From: Candidatus Stackebrandtia faecavium
GTDB taxonomy: Bacteria > Actinomycetota > Actinomycetes > Mycobacteriales > Micromonosporaceae
Assembly (NCBI GenBank): GCA_019112895.1
Contig: DXIM01000095.1
Coordinates: 1-64,000 of the forward strand
Length of the DNA: 64,000 bases
Direction: 5' to 3'
A program made the position numbers and the translations under genes. The notes under the pieces were generated by a model. That model saw nothing but the letters and a program-made list of their open reading frames with translations, had not been told where the DNA came from and made no database searches. Numbering within the stretch: position 1 is the first letter of the stretch; each line of letters starts with the position of its first letter. This document shows, piece after piece, positions 52,342 to 62,341 of the stretch.

Positions 52342-52364
52342 TAGAAGCGGTGCTATTTCAACCG

Positions 52365-54032
<1,668 letters not shown>

Positions 54033-54036
54033 TCAA

Positions 54037-54345
54037 TTACTTCTCGACGACGGCCAGTACGTCGCGCGCGGACAAGACGAGGTATTCCTCACCGGCGTAT
54101 TTGACCTCGGTTCCGCCGTACTTCGAGTACAGGACGGTGTCGCCGACACTGACGTCGACCGGAACGCGGTTGCCCTTGTCGTCAACTTTTCCGGGGCCGA
54201 CGGCCAAAACGGTGCCTTCTTGCGGCTTTTCCTTGGCGGTGTCGGGAATAACGATGCCCGAGGCAGTCGTGGTTTCCGCTTCGTTCGTCTGGACCACGAT
54301 GCGGTCCTCGAGCGGCTTGATCGCAACCTTGGTCGCGGTGGCCAT
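54037..54345 (-). CDS. groES: Co-chaperonin GroES
   Basis: [45 protein letters not shown]. Confidence 0.98.
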   Translation of the reverse strand: MATATKVAIKPLEDRIVVQTNEAETTTASGIVIPDTAKEKPQEGTVLAVGPGKVDDKGNRVPVDVSVGDTVLYSKYGGTEVKYAGEEYLVLSARDVLAVVEK

Positions 54346-54445
54346 GTGGCTCTACCCTTCGTCTCACTACAGCTTTGTTTTATGGAGCGGAGCGTTCCGA
54401 CGCACCGGTCGCGGGTGTCGATGACGTCGGTTTTCCGCTGTCAAA

Positions 54446-54472
54446 TTAGCACCCTACCCCTGAGAGTGCCAA
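54446..54472. promoter_or_regulatory. CIRCE (HrcA) operator 1
   Basis: TTAGCACCC-N9-GAGTGCCAA vs consensus TTAGCACTC-N9-GAGTGCTAA. Confidence 0.85.
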
Positions 54473-54486
54473 TGCAAGAATAGCAG

Positions 54487-54513
54487 TTGGCAGTCTCGGC
54501 GTGCGAGTGCCAG
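54487..54513. promoter_or_regulatory. CIRCE-like operator 2
   Basis: TTGGCAGTC-N9-GAGTGCCAG, same spacing. Confidence 0.75.
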
Positions 54514-54571
54514 TTCAAATGTGTCCCACATCGCTGTAGACGCGCAGCCCTAGCCGGTATGACCTGTGAAT

Positions 54572-54772
54572 TCAGCTTCGAATCAGCCCCTGAGGCGTCT
54601 CGATGGTGCAGTCCGATCCGGGCAACACCAGTGTTACTTCGCCGTTGTCGGCACGTACCAGATACGGCGGCGCGCCGTCCTTACCGTGCACCTCGATGAT
54701 GCGGGCACGCCGGTCGGGTTGCCCCACGACCCTGCCCCGGATACGTATCGAATCTCCAACGTTGGCATGCAT
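54572..54772 (-). CDS. DUF1918 small protein
   Basis: MHANVGDSIRIRGRVVGQPDRRARIIEVHGKDGAPPYLVRADNGEVTLVLPGSD; SD ggagg. Confidence 0.88.
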   Translation of the reverse strand: MHANVGDSIRIRGRVVGQPDRRARIIEVHGKDGAPPYLVRADNGEVTLVLPGSDCTIETPQGLIRS

Positions 54773-54941
54773 GCCTGTTCACCTCCATCTCCAGTCTGGC
54801 TACGCCCGATGCGGCCGTCGACGGAAACCCAACACAATGGCATGGGCGTTCAACGCGCGGCGACGCACCAAGACCCGGGCGCCCGATCGGCGCTATGACA
54901 CTCTTAAGTCACCGGCACACACAACGACAAAGGAACCGACA

Positions 54942-56117
54942 GTGGTCGACGTCGAACGGCTGAATACTGCTTCCGGACGGGAACTCGTCGCGCGGGCTCA
55001 AAAACTGCTGCGGGACGACCCGAGTCGCGCCGCAGTTCGCTTGCGACACCACACGACCGACCCCGCGCTGGCGTCGGAGGCGCTCGTGCAAGCGGAACTG
55101 CGCGACGCCGCAGCCACCAAATTCGGCGAGAACGCGCAACGTTTCTTCTTCACACGCGACGGCCTAGAGCAAGCCAGCCGAGCGGTCGTGGCGGAGCGGC
55201 GCGCGCTGCGGCTCATGCACGCCGGCGCCACCCACGTTGCCGACCTGTGCTGCGGCATCGGTGGCGACGCGATCGCCCTGGCTCAACACGGGATGCGCGT
55301 GCTGGCGGTCGACCATTCCGCGAACATCGCGAACGTGGCGCAGACCAACGCGCATATCGCGGGATTCGGTGACACCGTGACCGTGCGCTGTGCCGATGCG
55401 CGCGAAGTGGACCTTTCCGAAGCGGATGCGATGTTCGCGGACCCCGCACGCCGCAAAAACGGTAAGCGCATGTTCAACCCCGCGGCGTATTCGCCGCCGC
55501 TGGACGACATCTGGCGCGTCAGCGCACACGTCACGAACCGGGTCGCGAAAGTGGCGCCCGGCATCGACCACGGTTTCATCCCCGACGACGCCGAAGCCGA
55601 ATGGGTGAGCGTGGACGGTTCGGTCGTGGAAGCCGCCCTGTGGCGCGGCCCGGTTGCGTCGCCGTGCCGCCGCGCGAGCGTCATCACGGGCAATCAAGTC
55701 ACGGAATTGACGGGCTCCGGCCGACGCTTCGCCGAACGCGGTGAAATCGGCGAATACCTGTACGAACCGGACGGCGCCGTCATTCGTGCGCACCTGGTGG
55801 CGGAGCTCGCCGACATGCTGACAGCACGCGTCGGACACGAAAACATCGCCTACCTGTACGGCGACACCGAGATCCACACCTACCTGGCACGCACGTACCG
55901 GATCCTCGACACGCTGCCTTTCAACGTGAAGCGGCTACGGCAATACCTGCAGGAACGCGGGGTCGGTCGCGTGACAATCAAAAAACGCGGCGCCGATATC
56001 GTTCCCGACCGGCTACGCAAGGACCTGAAACTGTCCGGCGACAACGAGGCGCTCGTCGTCGTGACGCGCGTGGCGGGCGCGCATACGGCACTGATCTGCG
56101 AATACCTACCGTCTTGA
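54942..56117 (+). CDS. THUMP-like-domain class I SAM-dependent methyltransferase
   Basis: HVADLCCGIGGDAIALAQHGMRVLAVD; MFADPARR; start GTG after aagga. Confidence 0.85.
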   Translation: MVDVERLNTASGRELVARAQKLLRDDPSRAAVRLRHHTTDPALASEALVQAELRDAAATKFGENAQRFFFTRDGLEQASRAVVAERRALRLMHAGATHVADLCCGIGGDAIALAQHGMRVLAVDHSANIANVAQTNAHIAGFGDTVTVRCADAREVDLSEADAMFADPARRKNGKRMFNPAAYSPPLDDIWRVSAHVTNRVAKVAPGIDHGFIPDDAEAEWVSVDGSVVEAALWRGPVASPCRRASVITGNQVTELTGSGRRFAERGEIGEYLYEPDGAVIRAHLVAELADMLTARVGHENIAYLYGDTEIHTYLARTYRILDTLPFNVKRLRQYLQERGVGRVTIKKRGADIVPDRLRKDLKLSGDNEALVVVTRVAGAHTALICEYLPS

Positions 56118-56184
56118 CACCCTCACCGCCCTAAAGGACGGTGCTTCCCGCTGCCCGCTGGCGCGAGCTTTCACCCGGTAGCGG

Positions 56185-56646
56185 CTACGCCTCGGATTCC
56201 GACGACATGTCCTTGATCATCACGAGGGCGTCGGTGTTGCTCGGCTGGTAGTAGCCCTTACGCACCGCGACACCGTCGAAACCGAAACGCTCGTACATGC
56301 GTTGCGCTGGACCATTATCGACCGCCACCTCCAGCGCCAGTGTCTGCGTCCGGTTCTGGACCGCATGAGCGACGAGTTCGGTCAGCAGTGCCGCACCGAT
56401 CCCGCGGCGCTGTTGCGATGCCCGCACGGCAATATTGTTGATCCACGCTTCTTCACCGTTGATGGCCACGCCGCCGTAACCCAGTACCGTGCCGTCTTCC
56501 ACCGCGACCCGGTACCAGGTGCCGTTGGCCAGTTCCGACCAGAACATCGCCGCGGTCCACGCTTCTTCCCCGAACAGTTCCGCCTCGATCGGCAGCAGAT
56601 CCTCGATGTGCCACCAACGCAGCGCCGTCAGCGTGAAACCGCTCAT
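56185..56646 (-). CDS. rimI: Ribosomal-protein-alanine acetyltransferase
   Basis: GNAT: INNIAVRASQQRRGIGAALLTELVAHA..LEVAVDNGPAQRMYERFGF. Confidence 0.92.
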   Translation of the reverse strand: MSGFTLTALRWWHIEDLLPIEAELFGEEAWTAAMFWSELANGTWYRVAVEDGTVLGYGGVAINGEEAWINNIAVRASQQRRGIGAALLTELVAHAVQNRTQTLALEVAVDNGPAQRMYERFGFDGVAVRKGYYQPSNTDALVMIKDMSSESEA

Positions 56647-57350
56647 GCCTGAGTCTGGCTCGGCATACGCCGGTCGCCTGCGGGCTTGCCCGCGACATGC
56701 ACATCAGGTCGGCGCAGATACAGCGGCGTCAACGCCTCGCCGTCCGCGCCCGCGGTGATGCGTTCGGCCGCCAGCGCGAACAGCCCGCTCATCGGCGGGT
56801 AACGCCAGCCGTGAGACAGCGGGAGGGCGAGCGTTTCGGCATACAGCTGCGCACCGTCGCCGACCATCCCGGCAGTTTCGGCCGCTTCCGGCGGCAGGTC
56901 CGCCGGCTTACTCACGTCCGGTCCCGTCACTCGTTGCCCCTGAGCGTTGTAGACGGCCCAGTAGATCTCTTTGCGGCGCGCGTCGGTGGCCACCAACAAT
57001 GGTGTCGCTTGCGCATCGTCCTTCGTCGCGGCGTGACCGATCGCGTCGAGCGAGCAGACCGCGTAGGTCGGTATCCCGAGCGCGTGTCCCATCGATGCGG
57101 CCGTAACGAGTCCGACGCGCAAGCCCGTGAACGGGCCCGGTCCGACGCCGGCGACGATCGCGGACAGCTGTGTCGGCTTCGCCGATACCGACGCGAGCGC
57201 CTCCTGTACCAGCGGTGTCAACTGTTCGGCGTGTGCGCGGGGGTTGACGATCGTTTTTTCGGCCCGCACCTCGATGTCGCCGGGCGCGGTGATGTCTGCG
57301 AGCCCGACGCTGACGGCCGGGGTCGAAGTGTCGAGGGCCAAAGTCAGCAT
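56643..57350 (-). CDS. tsaB: tRNA t6A biosynthesis protein TsaB
   Basis: LALDTSTPAVSVGL; AIVAGVGPGPFTGLRVGLVTA. Confidence 0.93.
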   Translation of the reverse strand: MLTLALDTSTPAVSVGLADITAPGDIEVRAEKTIVNPRAHAEQLTPLVQEALASVSAKPTQLSAIVAGVGPGPFTGLRVGLVTAASMGHALGIPTYAVCSLDAIGHAATKDDAQATPLLVATDARRKEIYWAVYNAQGQRVTGPDVSKPADLPPEAAETAGMVGDGAQLYAETLALPLSHGWRYPPMSGLFALAAERITAGADGEALTPLYLRRPDVHVAGKPAGDRRMPSQTQA

Positions 57351-57811
57351 GTGGTTTCTTTCTCGATCTGCGCGATGCGGGCGGACCAGTCGCCGTCGTG
57401 TCCGGTCATGGTGAGCTCCCGCGCGTCGTCGTCGCGCGCTTCCAGATGTATCTCCAGGTAGCTGTCAGACAGTCTCTCGGCCATCCCGCTACCCCACTCC
57501 ACGACCGTTACCGAATCGTCCATCGACACATCTAGGTCGAGGTCGTCGAGCTCGTCAAGACTACTCAAGCGGTAGGCGTCCACATGAACCAGCGGGATCC
57601 GGCCGTCGGTCGGTCGGTGCACCCGCGCGATGATGAACGTCGGGCTGGCGACAACCCCCGCGACCCCCAGTCCGGCGCCGATGCCTTTCGTCAGCGTCGT
57701 CTTGCCCGCACCCAGATCGCCCGACAAGATGATGAGGTCCCCGGGGCGCAATACCTGCGCCAGCCGTACGCCGAATGCATGCATATCGGCCGGTTCATGC
57801 AACAGCTGCAT
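57344..57811 (-). CDS. tsaE: tRNA t6A biosynthesis ATPase TsaE
   Basis: LSGDLGAGKTTLTKGIGAGLGV..VASPTF. Confidence 0.94.
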   Translation of the reverse strand: MQLLHEPADMHAFGVRLAQVLRPGDLIILSGDLGAGKTTLTKGIGAGLGVAGVVASPTFIIARVHRPTDGRIPLVHVDAYRLSSLDELDDLDLDVSMDDSVTVVEWGSGMAERLSDSYLEIHLEARDDDARELTMTGHDGDWSARIAQIEKETTC

Positions 57812-57813
57812 TC

Positions 57814-59004
57814 CTATACGCCTTTACGTTGAGACCGGTTCTTTCTACGAAACGGCGTCGACGACGACGATTCACCTGAACGCAGCGACTTCGAGACCGG
57901 CGCACCGCTTCCCAGCGCCGACAATATGTCGTTGAACGTTTCCAGCAACGGTTGGGTCACCGCATCGGGCTTTTCCAACACCGCGACATGCCCGGCCTCC
58001 GGGATCAGCACCAGGCGGGAATGCGGCAGCAGTTGCGACAGCAGCACCGAATGTTCCGCGGGTGTGAAGTTATCGTCTTTGCCGCAGCACACGAGCACCG
58101 GCACATCCGACAGGCAGTCGAGTTTATCGCGTTCGTCGTGCTCCAAAAGCGCCAGCGCGTACCCGATCACCGTCTTGATCGGCGTGTTCGTGTTCATGTA
58201 TTCGACATAGCTGACCAGGTTGGGCGACGGTTTGGACGTCGCGAAACCGTAGCGGCGCGTCAACACCCACGCCAGGTCCCCCGCCACTCGGCGGGCATGG
58301 TCGATCCCGGCGGGCGTCAGCGACGCCGCGCGGGTCAAAAGCGGAAGGAACAGGCGGCGCGCGCGCATCAGCGCCCTCGGCGCGCCGAACGTCACCTTGT
58401 CGAGCCCGCCACCGGAGGTCGACAGCAACGCGACACCTTTGACGCGTTCGGCGAACAGTTTCGGGTACCGACGCGCGAACACCATGATCGTCATGGCGCC
58501 CATGGAATGTCCCGTCAAGATGATCGGACCGCTGGGCACTGTCTGCGCGATCACCGCGTACAGGCTGTCGGCGAGCTCATCGATGCCGTAGACATCCTTG
58601 GGCAGTTCGCCGGACTGGCCGTGCCCGGGCTGGTCGTAATAGACGGCGCGCACCGGCAAGCCGGACTGTTCCAGTCCGCGCCGTTGAAAATGGAACGTGC
58701 CTTCATCGAGGCAATACCCGTGCACGAACACGGCCGTTGCGGCCGCCTCCTCGCCCGGGCTTTCCACGATCTCGACGTGCAGCGGAACACCGTCGGCGGT
58801 GGTGACGGTCTGAATCCTGTCGGCCGACAGTTCCCCGAAGGGCTCGTCGATATACGGATCGTGCGGATCCGTTCTGGCTTTATTGATCAGATAACGCTCC
58901 GTCGCCACGCCGGCCGCGACTCCTGCGGCGGCAAGCCCTGCAATAGCACCGATGAAACCTGCGCGTCGGTTACGCGACGCCGCTGCGGGAGGTGGGGGGG
59001 TCAT
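57814..59004 (-). CDS. Alpha/beta hydrolase
   Basis: GHSMGAMTIMVFA nucleophile elbow; YYDQPGHGQSG; EAGHVAVLEKPD. Confidence 0.92.
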   Translation of the reverse strand: MTPPPPAAASRNRRAGFIGAIAGLAAAGVAAGVATERYLINKARTDPHDPYIDEPFGELSADRIQTVTTADGVPLHVEIVESPGEEAAATAVFVHGYCLDEGTFHFQRRGLEQSGLPVRAVYYDQPGHGQSGELPKDVYGIDELADSLYAVIAQTVPSGPIILTGHSMGAMTIMVFARRYPKLFAERVKGVALLSTSGGGLDKVTFGAPRALMRARRLFLPLLTRAASLTPAGIDHARRVAGDLAWVLTRRYGFATSKPSPNLVSYVEYMNTNTPIKTVIGYALALLEHDERDKLDCLSDVPVLVCCGKDDNFTPAEHSVLLSQLLPHSRLVLIPEAGHVAVLEKPDAVTQPLLETFNDILSALGSGAPVSKSLRSGESSSSTPFRRKNRSQRKGV

Positions 59005-60101
59005 TCAGCCGCCTTAACATAACGGCGAGGCACTCGGGAACCTACCGTTACCAAAATCTCATAACTTATCGTGTCGTTCCACCGCGCCCAGTCCTGCGCG
59101 GTGACGGGTGTGTTGCCGAAAAACTCGACGACATCCCCGGTGGACGCGTCTACATCGGTCAAATCAATCATGGTTTGATCCATGCAGACCCGCCCGCGTA
59201 TCGGACAGATCTTGTCCTTGACCACAACCTTCGCGACGTTCGACACCGCCCGGGCGATGCCATCGGCATAGCCCAACGGCGCCACACCCACGCGGGTCGG
59301 ATGCGGCGTCACGAACGTGTGACCATACGAAACACCATGGTTGGGGGGAAGGGTCTTGACCATGGCCAAGCGCGTCCGAAGCGTCATCGCGGGAGTCAGC
59401 TTCACGGTCGTGCTAACCGGAGGGTACCCGTAGATGGCGATGCCGGGTCGAACCAGGTCGTAGTGCGTACGCGGGTCAGTCAGTGTCGCCGCCGAGTTAG
59501 CCAGGTGCCGCCAGCGCACGCTCAAACCGGCCGACGACAAGACATCGAGGAACTGAGCGAAAGATTCTCGCTGCTTAGCGTTGGCGGGATGTTCCGGCTC
59601 ATCGGCGCAAGCCATGTGGCTCCAGGCGCCCGTCACTTCGATCCGGCCCTGTGACTGCAGTTTGTGCGCCAGCTCCGCGAAACCCGGCCACAGCGTCGGC
59701 GGCACCCCGCCGCGGCCCATACCGGTGTCGGCCTCGAGCTGCACGCGCGGGCGGTGGCGGGCTTTCGTCGCGGCGATCTCTTCAAGTTGTGCGAAAGACA
59801 TCGCGGACAGTTCGATGTCGTGTTCTGCGGCGGAGGCGAGATCCTGGCCCGGACCGACCAGCCATGCCAGCACCGGAGCCTTCACTCCCGCCCGCCGCAA
59901 GGTCAACGCCTCATCGAGCGTGGCCACACCCAGCCAAGCGGCACCGCCGTCGAGGCAGGCGAACGCGGCCGGCACCAGGCCATGGCCGTAACCATTGGCT
60001 TTCACGGGCGCGAGCACCTGCGTACGGCTGGCGGCGACAAGCCCGGCAACGTTGGCGGATATCGCCGACACGTCCACCACCGCCTCGGCTTGGAAAGACA
60101 T
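59001..60101 (-). CDS. alr: Alanine racemase
   Basis: APVKANGYGHGLVPAA PLP Lys motif; RVCMDQTMIDLTD. Confidence 0.95.
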   Translation of the reverse strand: MSFQAEAVVDVSAISANVAGLVAASRTQVLAPVKANGYGHGLVPAAFACLDGGAAWLGVATLDEALTLRRAGVKAPVLAWLVGPGQDLASAAEHDIELSAMSFAQLEEIAATKARHRPRVQLEADTGMGRGGVPPTLWPGFAELAHKLQSQGRIEVTGAWSHMACADEPEHPANAKQRESFAQFLDVLSSAGLSVRWRHLANSAATLTDPRTHYDLVRPGIAIYGYPPVSTTVKLTPAMTLRTRLAMVKTLPPNHGVSYGHTFVTPHPTRVGVAPLGYADGIARAVSNVAKVVVKDKICPIRGRVCMDQTMIDLTDVDASTGDVVEFFGNTPVTAQDWARWNDTISYEILVTVGSRVPRRYVKAAE

Positions 60102-60152
60102 GCCTTCCAGGTTACGTCGTTGTCACCTCGACGCCCTCACACGCAACACTGC

Positions 60153-61586
60153 TCAACCGACAGAACTGATGAGCCTTCCGATCACTTTCGGCAGCTCATT
60201 AGCCACACCCATGGCCGTGACGGGGCCACGTTCGGCCGCCGCCTTGCCCGCCAGTCCGTGCACGAAGGCGGCCGCGACGGCGGCGCGTTCGGTGGGGACC
60301 CCGGCGGCCAGCATCGCCCCCAACAGCCCGGCGAGGACATCACCGGAACCGGCCGTAGCCAGGGCCGGGTCTCCCGTGGGGTTCAAGAAGACGTTGCCGG
60401 TCGGCGACGCGATGACGGTGCGGTAGCCCTTGAGCAGAACGACACAGCCGAGCCGGATCGCGAGGTCGAGCGCGTCAGTGATGCGGTCGTGCCCGGGCGC
60501 GCGGCCCGCTAGACGCGAGTATTCGCGGTCGTGTGGCGTCACGACGCTCGGCGCCTGACGGTATTCGAGAATCGAATGGTCGTCGGCCACGAGCGTCAAG
60601 GCGTCCGCGTCGAGGCACATCGGCACGGGCTCGGCCATCGCCGATTCGAGCTGCGATTCGGCCGAAAGGTCGGTGCCCATGCCGGGCCCCGCGACCCACG
60701 CGGTCACGGTTCCGGCGTCGGCGACGCGGTCCTTGGTCACCACTTCCGAATAGCTGTAGCGGATGTGGCGCGAGGCGGTACCGGCGTAACGGATGTAGCC
60801 GGCGGGACCGGCCAACGCGCCCGCGACCGCGAGTTCCCCGGCACCGGGGTACCGGTACGAGCCGGCGCACACGCCCAACACTCCGCGGGTGTATTTGTCG
60901 TCGTGCGGGCGCGGCTTCGGCCACCACGACACGATGTCGTCGAGGTCCGGGATTCGGGCGTATGGCCGTTCCGGCAGGTACGGACCGAGCCCGATGTCGA
61001 TGCATTCGACCAGGCCGGACTGCGCGGCTCCCGCGCCGACCACGATTCCGGGTTTGAGGCAGCCGAAGGTGACGGTGACGTCGGCCTGGACGGTCTGCGA
61101 CAGGACACCGCCGGTGTCCATTTCAATTCCGCTGGGCGCATCGACCGCCACTGTGGGTACGAGCGGGACATGCGACAGCAACTGGGCGGCACGCGGCGGC
61201 AGGCCGGGCCGGCCGCCGATGCCGAAGATGCCGTCAACGACGAGGTCGTTACGCCGTGGCATTTCCTCGGAGACTCGGCCGCCAGATTCGCTGAATTCCT
61301 TCATGCCTTCCGGGTGCACCTTGCCCGGGAAGATCTCGATGGCGGTCACGCGCGCGCCGCGCCGCGCGAGCTGAGCACCCGCAAACAGCGCGTCGCCGCC
61401 GTTGTCGCCCGGGCCGACGAGCAGGGTGACGTGGGATCCGTACACGCCGCCTGTCTCGCGAAGCATGGTGGCGATCCGGGTCGCCAGGCCGGTCGCGGCC
61501 CGCTGCATCAGCAAACCTTCGGGCAGGTCCGCCATGAGCGCGGCCTCTGCCGCCCGTACGTCTTCGACTCTCCATACGCCGCGCAT
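60153..61586 (-). CDS. nnr: Bifunctional NAD(P)H-hydrate epimerase/ADP-dependent dehydratase
   Basis: VGPGDNGGDALFAGAQLARRGARV; VVTPHDREYSRLAG; TAGSGDVLAGLLGAMLA. Confidence 0.94.
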   Translation of the reverse strand: MRGVWRVEDVRAAEAALMADLPEGLLMQRAATGLATRIATMLRETGGVYGSHVTLLVGPGDNGGDALFAGAQLARRGARVTAIEIFPGKVHPEGMKEFSESGGRVSEEMPRRNDLVVDGIFGIGGRPGLPPRAAQLLSHVPLVPTVAVDAPSGIEMDTGGVLSQTVQADVTVTFGCLKPGIVVGAGAAQSGLVECIDIGLGPYLPERPYARIPDLDDIVSWWPKPRPHDDKYTRGVLGVCAGSYRYPGAGELAVAGALAGPAGYIRYAGTASRHIRYSYSEVVTKDRVADAGTVTAWVAGPGMGTDLSAESQLESAMAEPVPMCLDADALTLVADDHSILEYRQAPSVVTPHDREYSRLAGRAPGHDRITDALDLAIRLGCVVLLKGYRTVIASPTGNVFLNPTGDPALATAGSGDVLAGLLGAMLAAGVPTERAAVAAAFVHGLAGKAAAERGPVTAMGVANELPKVIGRLISSVG

Positions 61587-61954
61587 CAGCGTTCAGCCAC
61601 CACTATGGCCGAGGCGATGCCTCCGTCGTGGGATAGGGATAGGTGCCAGCGTTCGACGCCGCGTTCGGCTGCCGCTGCGGCGACCGTTCCGGCGACTGTC
61701 AACCAGGGGCGGCCGTCCGGGTCGGCAACCACTTCACAGTCGTGCCAGTGCAGGCCGCCGGGGGCCCCGAGCGCTTTGGCAACGGCTTCTTTTGCCGCGA
61801 AGCGGGCCGCCAGGGATTCGTGGGAACGCGGGTTGCCGTTATCGGTGACGCGTTCTGCTTGTGTGAATAGCCGTTCGGACAACAATGGCGTGCGTTCTAC
61901 GGCTCGCGAGAAACGCTCCACCAGGACAACGTCGATTCCTACTGCCACAATCAC
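61586..61954 (-). CDS. acpS: Holo-[acyl-carrier-protein] synthase
   Basis: [35 protein letters not shown]; start GTG 61954. Confidence 0.9.
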   Translation of the reverse strand: MIVAVGIDVVLVERFSRAVERTPLLSERLFTQAERVTDNGNPRSHESLAARFAAKEAVAKALGAPGGLHWHDCEVVADPDGRPWLTVAGTVAAAAAERGVERWHLSLSHDGGIASAIVVAER

Positions 61955-62341
61955 GCAGCCACTGTGACACATGCGGTGCCTCGCGGTCACCTTTGGCGCC
62001 GATGGCTAGTGCGATGCGGTTTCCTAGCCGCCAATGGTGTAGTCGTGCCCGAATGCTGAGGGGACGCGAGCGGAGCGACCGCCACGTGTCATCGCTGTCC
62101 GCAGACAGTGACTCACGGCTGCTATTCACCAAGCGTAGGGACACAGAGATCTATCTATAGTGCCTTATTGTGCGCATGCATTAAAACTTTTACACTTTTA
62201 CATCTCGCTCATTTTTTTATCCAAAGTGATCTTGCGGGCCCCCGCCTCTAGAGGTAGCCTGCGGCGAGTAAAAGCGACATTCGACACACTTCCCGAGCTT
62301 CGGCTCAGGGGCCGAACACCGATAAAGCGCTGGTGGAGACG

